DNA of 64,000 nucleotides from Musa acuminata AAA Group (taxonomy: Eukaryota > Streptophyta > Magnoliopsida > Zingiberales > Musaceae), in NCBI RefSeq assembly GCF_036884655.1, contig NC_088345.1:31986501-32050500 (forward strand), read 5' to 3'. Each line of letters starts with the position of its first letter. Position 1 is the stretch's first letter. A program made the position numbers and the translations under genes. Under the pieces are notes generated by a model. The model was not told the DNA's origin, did not search any database, and saw only the letters and a program-made list of their open reading frames with translations. Below are positions 1 through 11,459 of this stretch, piece by piece.

Positions 1-2334
1 TACAATCAAGTGTGTGTGATATTGGTTCAACTCATTGCATGAAAATCATAATATCAAGTTTTATCATCATGCAAGTTTGCTAATATCAAATACCAACATG
101 AAAAATTGCGATGTAAGCTTTTGATATCATAATGCAAACATTTCAAGTGTTTATCAATTATAGCATTTCATCACATGGTAGGATATCAACGCGTAAAATT
201 ACGATTCAAGTTCTTGATATCTTAACGCATGATGAAAACATGGCATAATACAAGTTTGGCAATCAGTGTTCATAGCATCAATTCATATATTTCTCCCCCT
301 TTGTCATCAACAAAACGGAGAACGATATAAGCAAATTTTAAGCATAAGTGCTTGTTGTTATGTATGTGAAATAAATCCTTGCAAGTAAAAACACTTTCAT
401 CCATATTCATCAAATCCATTTCTCAAAAAAATATTTTTCTCATGATGTGTGTATGAGAGATGTATTTGCTAGTCAATTACATATGTCAAAAATCAATGAT
501 ATGAACTAAACTTGATATGGCATATGCTTGTTAAGTTTGGAAGAGAGTGAACTTGATATGTTAGACTCAAGAGAATCCGAAAATGAAATTTGAGTCTTTC
601 TTCCATTCGAACAAGGTTTTGCTATAGATATTCAATTACAATCATGAAGGTAAAGCATGCTTGTTATCATGGAAGTTTTGTATTCAAGCACATAATTTTC
701 AACATGTAATTGTGTAAAATCATTATGCCAGTCAAGTGATTCAATCATTCAATCAAGAAGGTTCGAAAAATAATTTTAACACGTTCAATCATTAAGACGT
801 ATTTTTGCCATTGTTTTTCAAATACAATCATAAAGATAAGACATACTCATCATCATGATAGTATGATAGCAAGTTTACCATATACAAGCTAGCAAAAAAT
901 ATTTTTTTTTACATTTTAAGGCCCGCAAGCTAGCAATTTTGAGATGTTCAAGAAAGCAATTCTTGCTTCTTGAAATATAAGTTTTGCTAGATGTGCAAGT
1001 TAACTTTTTGCTTCTTGAGATAGGCAAGATAGCATTCCTTGGTGATGTTCAAGATAGCAATTTCTTCTCTTTTGAGAAGTGTAATTTTTACTTTCTTCTT
1101 GAATTGTGCAAACTAGCTATCTCCCCCTTTGTCATTGTCAACAAGGGAAAAACCCTTTACATCAATTTCTAAATCATGACAAAGGTAAGTAATCATTCTT
1201 ATTTGTGCATCATTATAGTTTCAATGCACAAATTCATTAACATTACATTTCAAAAAATTTTATGCATGATACCGAAAAATCAATCATCATCATGAGCATA
1301 TCAAACATGATATTCAAGCATTCATGATATATCATTTTGGCAACATGATCATAGATATTCAAACGATGGTATCTAGAATTCATTACATCCTATTATGCAT
1401 GATCATTAACTCCTCATTTGTATTTCATGCATTATTTCATTTCATCTCTTAAGGAATATCAAGAAGAGTTATTGGATGATGAGATAAATATTTTATGAAT
1501 ACACAGAATATCATAAGTGTTTCATGTATCCATATTATCACATGAAGCATATTATCATTTTTAAGATTCATAACATGAATAACGTTATTACTATTTCATC
1601 AAAATCAGTTTCGAGATTCACATAATATCATGAAATCATTAATCTCGATAAAATGGGAAAAACATTTTCTTTTTAAGTGATTCTTTTAACACATCATAAA
1701 AAAGAAAAACTCATTCATAATTCAAGTGATTTACAAGATATCATAAATGAATTTATCACTTGTATTTCACCAAAATCGAGAACTCTAGAGTTAGAAAATG
1801 ATTGAAGCATTTAATCTGATTTGAAGAATGATTCATATTTAAAGTGTAGCATTTGTCAAATCTGAAATCATCAAGTATAACTTTAATATTTTCATTGCAA
1901 CATTAAGCAAGGTTTCATTGAACATAATTTTGAATGATTCTTATAAATGCCTAAAACTTCTTTAGTTTTAATTTATGATTGACTTTATAATAGCATGCTC
2001 AAATCTTTATTCTTATGTCAAAACCATACATTATATTTAATAAACAAAGACAATGAAAAATATCAAGCCTTCCAGACAAAAGCCATGTATCGTCATTGAA
2101 AAGCAATATGAAAATCATCAAAATATACATTCTTGCTTCTCAAGCACATAAGATTAATCTCACTAGGTGTAAAATCATTAGATTTCTATCTTGCATTAAC
2201 ATAAGACATGCAATTTTCATTATCATTTTCAAGATTACAAGCATGATCATATTTTTGCATTTTCATTGTTAAATTATTAAAAATATAATTTTCAAGAAAA
2301 TTTAAAGAAAAAGAAAAGTGCATCATGAAAAGCA

Positions 2335-3339
2335 TCATGTAATTTCGAAGTAAATTAGGGGGATTTCGATTACCTCATCATTGTAGGCTGTTAAGGCGTA
2401 GTTTGCCGCCTTGCTTTTGTTGACTTTCTCTTCTTCGGAGGAGCTCGATTCATCCCAATTTTTGTTCTTCTTCTTGCGTTTAAAGCAAGTAGTTTGATTC
2501 TTTTTGTTTTTTAATTTTCGTTTCATCTGTAGTTTAAGTTCACCATCACTTGAGCTTAGGCTCGAGTGGTCTTCAAATGTTCTATGTCCCACATCCTTCC
2601 TGTTCTTTGGAAGGTTGTTTTGTTCATCATTGTCCTCATTACTTGAGTCATCGCTCAAGTGGCATTCATTTGTCCAGAGTTCCAAATCCTTCCTGTTCTT
2701 TGGAAGGTGGTTCTCAAGTTCTTCACGTGCATTGCACGTCATTTCATATGTGATCAATGAACCAATTAGTTCTTCAAGTGGAAAATGGTTCAAGTTTTTT
2801 GATTCTTGAATAGCAGTTACTTTTGAATCCCAAGTTTTAGAAAGTGAGCGCAAAACTTTGTTAACGAGTTCAAAATCCGAAAAGCTTTTACCAAGTGATT
2901 TTAAACCATTGACGACATCCGTAAAACGGGTGTACATGTCAACAACGGTTTCGCTTGGTTTCATATGAAAAAGCTCAAAATCAAGCAGTAAAATATTAAC
3001 TTTCGAGTCTTTGACACTACTAGTTCCCTCGTGCGTGATTTCAAGAGTGCGCCAAATATCGAAAGCCGTTTCACACGTAGAAATCCGATTGAACTCATTT
3101 TTGTCCAATGCGCAAAATAAGGCATTCATAGCCTTTGCGTTTAAAGAAAAATTCTTCTTCTCCAAAACCGACCATTCGTTCATCGGTTTGGAGGGAAGTT
3201 GAAAACCGTTTTCAATGATATTCCATAAATCCAGATTTAGAGAAATTAAGAAAACTCTCATTCGAGTTTTCCAATAAGTGTAGTCCAATCCGTTAAAGAA
3301 CGGTGGACGAAAGACCGAACAGCCCTCTTGAAAAGTCAT
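2335..3339 (-). CDS. Retrotransposon gag protein (copia/SIRE type), copy A
   Basis: This 334-residue ORF starts at the first ATG after the primer-binding site, 37 bases from it. Residues about 1-60 look like the N-terminal gag domain of copia elements (FFNGLDYTYWKTRMRVFL). Residues about 75-210 resemble the UBN2 gag domain, with the FDIWRTLEITHEGT and LRSLSKTWD motifs. The tail is acidic and basic in turn (SSSSEEEKV, ANYALTAYNDEVIE), like the gag C-terminus of SIRE elements, but I see no CCHC zinc knuckle. In its family gag coats the RNA genome in cytoplasmic particles. No protease, integrase or reverse transcriptase follows, so any movement would depend on enzymes from another element. It differs from the copy at 49607-50605 at only a few residues. 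Confidence 0.85.
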   Translation of the reverse strand: MTFQEGCSVFRPPFFNGLDYTYWKTRMRVFLISLNLDLWNIIENGFQLPSKPMNEWSVLEKKNFSLNAKAMNALFCALDKNEFNRISTCETAFDIWRTLEITHEGTSSVKDSKVNILLLDFELFHMKPSETVVDMYTRFTDVVNGLKSLGKSFSDFELVNKVLRSLSKTWDSKVTAIQESKNLNHFPLEELIGSLITYEMTCNAREELENHLPKNRKDLELWTNECHLSDDSSNEDNDEQNNLPKNRKDVGHRTFEDHSSLSSSDGELKLQMKRKLKNKKNQTTCFKRKKKNKNWDESSSSEEEKVNKSKAANYALTAYNDEVIEIPLIYFEIT

Positions 3340-3375
3340 TTCTCTCGGGTGTAAATCCGAAATGAGAAATACCCC

Positions 3376-3387
3376 GCTCTGATACCA
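3376..3387 (-). promoter_or_regulatory. Primer-binding site (initiator Met-tRNA)
   Basis: The minus strand reads TGGTATCAGAGC, the complement of the 3' end of plant initiator Met-tRNA used by copia elements. It lies 2 bases inside the LTR edge at 3390, which fixes the element's orientation as minus. Confidence 0.9.
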
Positions 3388-3513
3388 ATTGTTAGGATCG
3401 AGAGCACTAAGAGGGGGGGGGTGAATTAGTGCAGCGGAAATCTTACAGCAATTTAAAAGCTAAAGCTGCGTTCGTCCGATAAAAAATGATTTCGATATAA
3501 AAGCAGAATCACA

Positions 3514-3875
3514 GTGCAGTTTGCGTCTAAGCGCAGTTTTGCGTCTAAGCGCAGTTTGTGTCTAAACACAGTTTGCGTCTAAGCGCAGTTTGCGTCTAAG
3601 CACAGTTTGCGTCTAAGCGCAGTTTGCGTCTAAGCGCAGTTTGCGTCTAAACTCAGTTTTACGTCCAAACGCAGTTTTACGTCAAAACGCAGTTTTACGT
3701 CTAAACGCAGTTTTACGTCTAAATGCAGTTTTGCGTCTAAACGTAGTTTTACGTCTAAACGCAGTTTTACGTCTAAACGCAGTTTTACGTCTTAACGCAG
3801 TTTTGCGTCTAAACGCAGTTTTACGTCTAAACGTAATTTTACGTCTAAATGTAGTTTTGCGTCTAAAAGCAGTTT
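3514..3875. repeat. 18-bp minisatellite in LTR (copy A)
   Basis: About twenty units of ACGTCTAAACGCAGTTTT, with 17-bp variants (GCGTCTAAGCGCAGTTT) at the left end. Because 18 is a multiple of three the array stays open in several frames, giving artificial peptides with a six-residue period. Decayed units continue toward 4060. Confidence 0.9.
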
Positions 3876-4409
3876 TGAACCTTGAAAAGCGTTTTACGTA
3901 GAAAGCAATTTGCAGTTATAAATGGAATCCGAATGTAAGCGTAAACTGCAGTGTGAAGATCGTACGAAAACACGATTTACGTTTGAATGCAGATTCTGAA
4001 AGATCAGAGCTTAGAAACTCGTTCGTAAAGGCGCAGAGGGCAGTAGCAATGTAGGAGGTTTGCAGTAATGATAAAGTGCTCAAGGTAAAAGCAAACCAGA
4101 GATTTAGAGTGGTTCGGTCAGTCTTGACCTACTCCACTTTTGGCTTCCTCCTCCGACGAGGTCACCGACGTCAACTAGCTGCCTTCCTTCAATGGGCGAA
4201 GGCTAACTGCCCTTTTACAGTTTCTCTCCTTTTGACAGGCTTAGGAGACAACCTTTACAGATCCTTTCTCTCCTCTCTTTACAACTCAATACTTAAAGAA
4301 CAGAAGGAGGAGAACTTTAGGACTTTACACAAATTTGAGCTCTTAGAATCACTGAAAAGATCAAGAATTCGGTGTGGATCTGTATCTTTTCAGTGCTGAA
4401 TGGGTGGGG

Positions 4410-4418
4410 TATTTATAG
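4410..4418 (-). promoter_or_regulatory. LTR TATA box, copy A
   Basis: CTATAAATA on the minus strand, conserved at the same place in all LTR copies of this family (6196-6204, 45924-45932, 51909-51917) and followed downstream by the minisatellite. It is the likely promoter of the retroelement transcript. Confidence 0.65.
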
Positions 4419-4484
4419 GCCCCAACCCAATTCAAAATTCGAGCTCAAAACGATCAAATCGATCAAATCCCAAAATTCTGGGAT

Positions 4485-5080
4485 CAGGCGGTTGCACCTC
4501 TTGACTGGAGAGGTGGCACCGCCTGGCAGAGCTCGAAGACTGAGCTCAGGCGATTGCTCCTCTCTGCCAGAGCTCGAAGACTGAGCTCGATGGTTGCATC
4601 ACCTGGCAGAGCTTGAAGACTGAGCTTGGTGGTTGCATCACCTGGCAGAGCTCGAAATCTGAGCTCGGTGGTTGCATCACCTGCCAGAGCTCGAAACTGA
4701 GCTCAGGCTGATGCACCTCTCTGCCTGAGCTCGAAGACTGAGCTCGGTGATTGCATCACCTGGCAGAGCTCGAGACTGAGCTCAGGCTGATGCACCTCTC
4801 TGCCTGAGCTCGAAGACTGAGCTCGGTGGTTGCATCGCTTGGCAGAGCTCGGAACTTGAGCTCTGGCGGTGCTACCTCTTGACAGAGGAGGTTGCACCGC
4901 CCAGTCTAGCTCGAAGACTGAGCTCTGGGCGGTTGCACCTCTTGGCTGGGGCGGTTGCACCTCCCAGCCTCGCAGCCCTGGCGGTTGCACCTCCTGGCTG
5001 GGGCGGTTGCACCTCCCAACCTCGCAGGAAGACATAGCTTGGGCGGTGCTACCTCCAACCCTGGCGGTGGCACCTCTTTC
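4485..5080. repeat. GC-rich tandem repeats in LTR U3 (about 39 bp and 52 bp)
   Basis: Units of about 39 bp built on GGTTGCATCACCTGGCAG plus AGCTCGAAGACTGAGCTC are followed by units built on GCGGTTGCACCTCCTGG. Many units carry the short palindrome GAGCTC. They lie upstream (minus sense) of the TATA box, so in U3, where enhancer repeats usually lie. No coding meaning is seen. Confidence 0.75.
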
Positions 5081-6012
5081 ACTATTCCAGCTCACTTGGT
5101 TTGGCTCCAAACTTGGTCCAAACCAGTCCGAACTTGGGCCTAATTGGCCCCTACTTGGGTTATAGGATTAACACCTAATCCTAACCCTAATTAACGTGCT
5201 AACTATGAATTTAAAGACATTTTCTAAGCTATTACAAAGTCCGCAAGTCAAGACTTCTTCTAGCGAGCTTCCGGCAAACTTCCGGCGGTCTTCCGATGAA
5301 CTCTCAGAAACCATTCTGCGGACTCCCGGCAAGCTCCTAGACTTCACGATTTGATCTTAGCGAGTTCCAACGAGCTTCGTCGGCAAGCTCCGCTCTTTCT
5401 CGGCGTGCTCCGTGAACTTCCAACGAACCTTCCGGCGAGCTTCCGAAAAACCCTTCGGCAAGCTCCCAACTCATTCTCGGCTAGTTCCGGTAGCATTCCC
5501 GACGAACCTTCGGACTTCCGTCGAACTCTCAAACTCGCAACAAATCCTTCGCGCTTGACTCCGACACTTTGTTTCGCTTTATGTCTTCATCGTTATCATA
5601 GTTAATCCTGCACAACAAAACAAAACTTCGATCGAGACAATTAATCCTAAGCAATTAACCAAGTTGTCCGACATGTCATTGGTCCCTCGACGCTTCGTCC
5701 GATTCTTCGGCGCATCGTCCTCTCCTGCAGCCTATTGCCCAATCGGCCAGTTGACTCCGCAACTCCGATATCCTTGGCACAATACCCGCTCTTCTTGGCC
5801 CGATGCCCGAGTTCACGGCCCGAAGCCTTCTGTCGATACGTCGACCGATCCACCGGCCCGACGTCCAATCTTCTGACATGTTCCTTCGGCACAACATGAT
5901 TTTCCTACTTTAATTGTCTCATCCTGATCGAAGCATCCTGCGTCACTCAAAACGCAGATTAAATCATAAACATATATCAAGTAGTTTCATCATCAAAATA
6001 CGAGATTCAACA

Positions 6013-7160
6013 AGCTCGGTCTTCGAGCTCTGGCAGAAAGGTGCAACCACCCCTGACAGAGAGGTGCATCCGCCTGAGCTCAGTCTTCGAGCTCTGCTAG
6101 GCGGTGCAACCTCTCCAGTCAAGAGGTGCAACCGCCTGATCCCGGAATTCCGGGATTTGATCGTTTTGAGCTCTAAATTTGAACTGGGTTAGGGCCTATA
6201 AATACCCCACCCGTTCAGCACAGAACAATAGAGATCCACTCCGAATTCCTGATCTTTTCTGTGATTTTAAGAGCTCAAAATTGTGTAAAGTCCAAAAGTT
6301 CTCCTCTTTCTGTTCTTCAAAGTCTTGAGTTGTAAAGAGAGGAGAGAAAGGATCTGTAAAGGTTGTCTCCTAAGCCTGTCAAAAGGAGAGAAACTGTAAA
6401 AGGGCAGTTGGCCTTCGCCTATTGAAGGAAGGCCTCTAGTTGACGTCGGCAACCTCATCGGTGGGGGAAGCCAAAAGTGGAGTAGGTCAAGACTGACCGA
6501 ACCACTCTAAATCTCTGGTTTGCGTTTATTTTTTAGCACTTTATCATTACTGCAAACCTCCTACATAGCTACTGCCCTCTGCGCTTTTACGAACGATTAT
6601 CTAAGTTCAGATCTTTCTGAATCTGCATTGAGACGTAAATCGGTGTTTTCGTACGATCTTTACATCGCAGTTTACGCTTACGCTTTGATTCCATTCATAA
6701 CTGCGAACTGCTTTCTGCACATTCACAAAAAGATTTTCAAAGTTCAGTTTCTGCATTTAGACGTAAAACTGCGTTTAGACGTAAAACCACGTTTAGACGC
6801 AAAACTGCGTTCAGACGTAAAACTGCGTTCAGACGTAAAACTGCGTTCAGACGTAAAACTGCGTTCAGACGTAAAACTGCGTTCAGACGTAAAACTGTGT
6901 TCAGACGTAAAACTGCGTTCAGACGTAAAACTGAGTTTAGACGTAAAACTGCGTTTAGACGCAAACTGCGTTTAGACGTAAACTGCTCTTAGACGCAATC
7001 TGCGCTTAGACGCAAACTGCGCTTAAATACAAACTGTGAATCGACTTTTGTATCATAATAGATTTTATTGAACGAACGCACCTTTCGGTTTTAAATTGCT
7101 GTAAGATTTCCGCTGCACTAATTCACCCCCCCCCCCCTCTTAGTGCTCTCGATCCTAACA
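6013..7160 (+). repeat. Inverted LTR fragment of the same family (plus sense)
   Basis: This is the reverse complement, with divergence, of about 3390-4560: a TATA box at 6196-6204, a Cys-rich-free transcribed leader, an 18-bp minisatellite (6757-7027), then the LTR end CTCTCGATCCTAACA at 7160. It abuts the copy A LTR directly at 6012/6013, giving two LTR ends facing apart with inverted arms of about 1.1 kb. The part upstream of the U3 repeats is missing. No primer-binding site follows 7160; a different LTR tail begins there. Confidence 0.85.
6757..7027. repeat. 18-bp minisatellite, homogenised variant
   Basis: The core (about 6800-6930) is about seven near-identical GCGTTCAGACGTAAAACT units. 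The variant base (TTCAG instead of TTTAG) is private to this array, which suggests local expansion after the copies separated. Confidence 0.88.
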
Positions 7161-7210
7161 ACACGTTCCATCACTCACATGATTGGCTTGTAGGGCACCT
7201 AGGACTAGCA
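7161..7210 (-). repeat. Tail of copia 3' LTR
   Basis: The sequence up to GGACTAGCA matches the end of the LTRs at 24580-24627 and 44627-44670. The rest of this LTR was lost or lies beyond the inserted SIRE-like material. The minus strand of the next bases (7211-7230) reads as a purine-rich tract, as expected before a 3' LTR. Confidence 0.7.
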
Positions 7211-8740
7211 ATCTCCCACTTGACCTAAAGCCAATCACCTCTATGTCTGATCCCTATCAGACTCCTGTGACGCTCAAAGACAATATGAGACAACGACTTT
7301 GTTAGTGGATCTGCGATGTTATCTTTGAATGAAACTTTTTCCACTACTACATCTCCTTGGGTCACGATCTCTCTGATCAGGTGGAACCTCCTCAGAACAT
7401 GCTTAAACTTCTGATGAGACCTGGGTTCCTTTGTTTAAGCAATCACCCCATTGTTGTCATAATTTAAGAGAATCAGCTTCTTATTGCTCGGTATGACTCC
7501 TAGATCTGTGATGAACTTCTTCATCCAAACTCCGTCCTTTACTGCCTTTTTTACAACAATATACTCTGCCTCTATGGTTGAGTCAATAATAGTATCTTAC
7601 TTGGAACTCCTCCAACATACTGCTCCTCCATTCAGGGGTGTACACATACCCCGAATTTGACTTGCTATCATCGATATCAGACTAGAAACTCGAGTCTGTA
7701 TAGCTTTCAACCCTGAGGCTACTACCTCCATGTACCAATAAAAGATCCTTAGTCCTTCGCAAGTACTCAAGGATATATTTTACTACTTTCTAGTGCTCCA
7801 AGCTTGGATCTACCTGATACCTGCTCGTGACACTCAAAGTATGCACTATATCAAGCCTGATACATAGCATGACATACATGATAAACCCTATCGCTGAGGC
7901 ATAGGGTATCCTATCCATGTTTGCCCTTTTTTCAAGAGTATTTAGGGACATACTCCTAGAAAGCGTATCCCATATCTCATCGGTAAGTCATCTCTTGAAC
8001 TTTTCCATACCAAACCTTTTGACAATGGTGTCTACGTACCTAGATTGGGACAAGCCAAACATCCTTTTAGATCTATCTCTATAGTTTTAAATCCCTAAGA
8101 TATAGGATTCTTCCCCTAAGACCTTCATGAAGAAGTGTCTAGATAACCAAGCCTTTATTGAGAATATCATTCCTACATCATCCCCAATGATTAGGATGTC
8201 ATTGACATATAACACCAAGAAGGTGATAGTACTCCCGCTTACCTTCTTGTATACTCAAAGCTCATCTTCGTTCTTAATGAAGTCATAAGATCTGATCACC
8301 TCATCAAATCTTATGTTCCAACTTTGGGAAGCTTGCTTCAGTCATAAATGGACCTAAACAACCTACACACCCTATCTGGGCAGTCCTTGGACACAAATCC
8401 CTCATGTTGTATCATATACACCTCCTCCTCGAGGTTATCATTGAAGAATGCGATTTTTATATCCATTTTTTAGATCTCATAATCATAGTGTGCTGCAATA
8501 ACTAATAGAATTTAGATGGATTTTAGCATGGCTACGGGTAAGAAGGTTTCATCATAGTCAATACATTGTTTTTGACAATATCCCTTAGCCACTAGCCTTG
8601 CTTTATAGGTCTCTACCTTTCTATCTACTCCAATCTTCTTCTTGAAGATCCACTTGTAACCGATGAATACAATACCCTCGGGTACATCAACTAGGTTTCA
8701 AACTTTGTTGGAGTATATGGAATCCATCTCATAATTCATG
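7211..8740 (-). pseudogene. Decayed copia reverse transcriptase / RNase H
   Basis: No long ORF survives, but minus-strand translation in shifting frames gives copia RT pieces. At about 8175-8215 the catalytic-loop region reads LYVNDILII, so the first Asp of the usual YVDD is Asn. Further toward 7211 are RNase H remnants just before the polypurine tract and 3' LTR. Frameshifts and stops are spread evenly, which indicates long decay. It is the 3' part of the pol that continues at 8743-10283. Confidence 0.75.
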
Positions 8741-8742
8741 GC

Positions 8743-9108
8743 TTATTGCCACTTCCTAGAGTTTTTACTCTTAATAGCCTCCTCGTAGGTTTGAGGATCG
8801 ATATCCTCAACATCCTCTATTCTAATATATCTCATATATCTCTCAAGAGGATGAGATACTCTATCGGACCTACATAAAGTTGGAATTTGTATGCTAGGCA
8901 CCAAAACAGACTCGAGTTGTGGAGTGGTGCTTAAGCTAGGTTCTCCAACCTCGCTCAACTCTATCACGCTCCCACTGTCTCCGCCAAAAATGTTTTCCTT
9001 CTCAAGGAACACCGCTCTCTTGGCTACAGAGACCTTTTGGTCCTTGGGATAATAGAAAAAATACCCACAAGTTTTCTTGGGGTATCCCACGAACTTGCAC
9101 CGCTTCAT
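8743..9108 (-). pseudogene. Copia pol fragment: integrase C-terminus to RT N-terminus
   Basis: A 121-residue open stretch. Residues 1-35 (KRCKFVGYPKKTCGYFFYYP, then VAKRAVFLEKE) match the integrase C-terminal part of TNT1-like copia elements. Residues about 80-120 (RSDRVSHPLERY, then DPQTYEEAI) match the linker leading into reverse transcriptase. It is cut off on both sides by stops. Confidence 0.8.
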
Positions 9109-9198
9109 CGTCGATTTTAACTTATTGGGGTTGTGTCTTTTAACGTGGGCAGGACATTCTCAAATCTTAACAACCTTAAGATCGGGCTTCTTCTCTTT

Positions 9199-9828
9199 CT
9201 ATATCTCATATGGTATAGACACTACCAACTTAGTTAGAACTTTGTTCAGAAGGTAAGCTGCGGTCTCTAGGGCGTATCCCCAGAATGAGATGGGTAGGTC
9301 GACGAAGCTCATCATGGATCGCACTATGTCTAACAGTATACGATTCCTCCTTTCAGATACATTATTGAGTTGAGGTGTATAAGGAGGTGTCCATTGGGAT
9401 AGAATCTCATGGACTTTGGGGAACTGGGTGAATTCTGTACTCAAGTACTCACGTCCTTGATCTGATTGAAGAGTCTTAATACTCTTTCCAGGCTGGTTCT
9501 TTACTTCATTCTTATACTCTCTGAATTTCTCAAAGGACTCGAACTTGTGTTTCATCAAATACATATGTCCATACCTTGAGAAATCATCAGTAAAAGTAAT
9601 AAAGTAGGAGTAACCACCTATAATATGAATTGACATAGGTCCATATACATTACTATGTATAAGTTCCAACAGCTTAGTGGCTCTCTCTCCAATTTCACTA
9701 AAATGAGAGTTGGTAAGTTTTCCACGAAGACAAGGTTTGCAAGTTGTATATGACTCACAATTGAATGGATCTAGATATCTATCCTTTAGAAACTTTTGAA
9801 TCCTTCCCTTATGGACGTGACCTAGCAT
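9199..9828 (-). pseudogene. Copia integrase core (GAG-pre-integrase plus rve domain), broken pol
   Basis: A 209-residue open piece. It has the end of the GAG-pre-integrase zinc motif (CxxC in CKPCLRGK), then the rve core with DDFSRYGHMYLM, and QSDQGREYLSTEF carrying the second catalytic Asp. The third-acid region reads NVSERRNR, keeping a Glu. In the family it joins element cDNA to the host chromosome. Adjacent stops (TAG before 9199 and before the Met at 9828) make the polyprotein nonfunctional. Confidence 0.82.
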
Positions 9829-9857
9829 ATAATGCAGAGTGCACTGTTTACCTCATC

Positions 9858-10283
9858 TCATTTTCTCTTGGACATACTTACATTTATGATATGTAGAGTA
9901 GTGTCTAGTATAAATAAACCATTATGCAATGTTCTTCTCGTGATGATCTCATTATCTAATAGTATTGAACAACCATTATTCTCAAAAACTAATTTATATC
10001 CACTAATTATCAAATATGAAATAAAAATAATATTTTTGATAATTGAAGAAATAAAATAGCATGCATCTAATACAATAATAGCTCTTTCAAGCAGATGTAG
10101 GGTGACCTCGCTAACAGCTACTACAGTAACTTTTACTCTATTGCTCATCTTATGGTTCATCTCATCTCTCGCCAAAATCGTTGGTCTTGCCAGAACCTGC
10201 AACGAATTGCAAATATGATAAGCACTACCGATATCCAATACCCATGTATTATTATAAGAGTTTAATAAATGGAGATTGATCAT
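9858..10283 (-). pseudogene. Copia aspartic protease region, broken pol
   Basis: A 141-residue open piece. Residues 13-25 (TWVLDIGSAYHIC) correspond to the protease active-site region of copia polyproteins, which normally reads D-S/T-G; here the site reads DIGS, so the normal catalytic triplet is altered. The piece ends at a stop just before the integrase piece. It would have cleaved the polyprotein inside the particle. Confidence 0.72.
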
Positions 10284-11110
10284 GAATGTACCTGAAGCTT
10301 CTCCAAGCTTTTGTTTCGCCTCTCTACAAGGTATTCTTTGCAGCTCCTTTTATAGTGCCCATCTTTGCTGTAGTGGAAGCACTAGCCTTTGTCCTTTACC
10401 GAGTCCTTTTTAGCAATCTTTACTTTACCTAGTCTATCCTTGCCCTTGCCCTTCTTAAGGGATTTTTCTGCTTTTATTTTCTTTTTGGTCTCACCAATAT
10501 AGAAAATTGACTTATCTTTCTTGATAGTGTTCTATGCCTCCCTCAACATATTGAGGAGTTCAGGGAGAGTCACCTCAAGCTTGTTCATATTAAAATTCAT
10601 TATGAACTATGAATAGGAATCTAGTATGGATTGAAGCACAAGATCCATACATAGATTATCCTCTAGGACCATATCTAGACCTGTGATTTTCTCTATCCAC
10701 TTAATCATTTTTAGGACACGATTCTGAACCAGTGTCCCCTCAATCATCCTAGTGTGGAAGAAGCTCTTGGATATCTCATATTGCTAAGTCTTTTCCTATT
10801 CCTCAAACAGTTTACAGATATGTAGGAGAATAGATCTAGCATTCATCTTTTTATGATGACTTTGTAACTCAAGAGTCATGGAGCCCAATATGTAACACCG
10901 AGCAAGAGTGGAGTTATCTATGTACTTAATTTAGTGATCGATCTCATCCTCGCTTGCCCCTTTCTCGGGCATAGGCATCACTATATCAAGGACGTACGGG
11001 ATTTTCTCCGTAGTGAGAATAATTCTCAAGTTGCGGAGCCAATCTGTATAATCCGAACTAGTGAGGCGATTGACATCAAGAATGCCACGTAAGGGATTTG
11101 AAAATGATAT
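10284..11110 (-). pseudogene. Decayed copia gag with altered zinc knuckle
   Basis: Minus-strand translation gives gag remnants with several stops. At about 10340-10400 a zinc-knuckle-like stretch reads CFHYSKDGHYKRSC, where the second Cys of the CCHC pattern is Tyr. A Lys-rich stretch precedes it (about 10430-10500). It sits between the protease piece and the 5' LTR region, as expected for gag. Confidence 0.65.
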
Positions 11111-11459
11111 TTTCTAAAAATAAAGATGCAGCAATAATAAATAACATGTAGATTTTGTAGAAAAATAAATAAGATATGAACTTCTATCTTAATCTACTCC
11201 CACTATTTTTCTAACGAGTCATGTGACACCCTCGGCACATGAAACGGAAGTCTTTGACAGACTTCTAGTGGGGATCGAGATCCAATCAGTGTCTTAGTGT
11301 AATCTCGAGGGATTCAATCAATCACACTAGGCCCAAAAGGTAGGAGACTCTTGCCAATTACAACTCTTTGTGATTCTCGTTCTATGCAGCCTCTGAACCA
11401 TCATGGCCTCGAGGGACTCGACCAACCATGATGTTCGATTAAGTCAATACCTTCATTAC

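Larger units (their letters stand above)
1..3389 (-). mobile_element. Internal region of gag-only SIRE-like LTR retrotransposon, copy A (left part off window)
   Basis: This matches, nearly base for base, the internal region of the complete element at 44671-53416; base 1 corresponds to about 47788, so roughly 360 bp of internal sequence and the left LTR lie outside the window. Reading on the minus strand it holds a tRNA primer-binding site, a gag ORF (2335-3339) and about 2.3 kb of AT-rich sequence with no pol genes. Two minus-strand polypurine stretches (complements of 291-303 and 1119-1131) resemble the multiple polypurine tracts described for SIRE elements. Degenerate short repeats of an 'aagctagcaa' type lie at about 870-1110. 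Lineage assignment to Maximus/SIRE is inference from gag and the tracts. Confidence 0.85.
3390..6012 (-). repeat. LTR of gag-only SIRE-like element, copy A
   Basis: The LTR runs from TGTTAGGATCGAG to GAGATTCAACA on the plus strand (TG...CA ends; 2623 bp), sense minus. The same termini bound the two 2761-bp LTRs at 44671 and 50656. It contains an 18-bp minisatellite (about 3514-3875), a minus-strand TATA box at 4410-4418, GC-richer tandem repeats (about 4485-5080), and a segment at 5596-6012 that is well conserved among all copies. The middle part (about 5165-5590) differs clearly from the copy B LTRs, so this is a related subfamily, not a recent duplicate. Short ORFs in the repeats are by-products of repeat periodicity. 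Confidence 0.88.

Noticed and set aside
3514..3875. Minisatellite considered as a CRISPR-like array
   Set aside because: Units are contiguous 18-bp repeats with no spacers, in a plant LTR.
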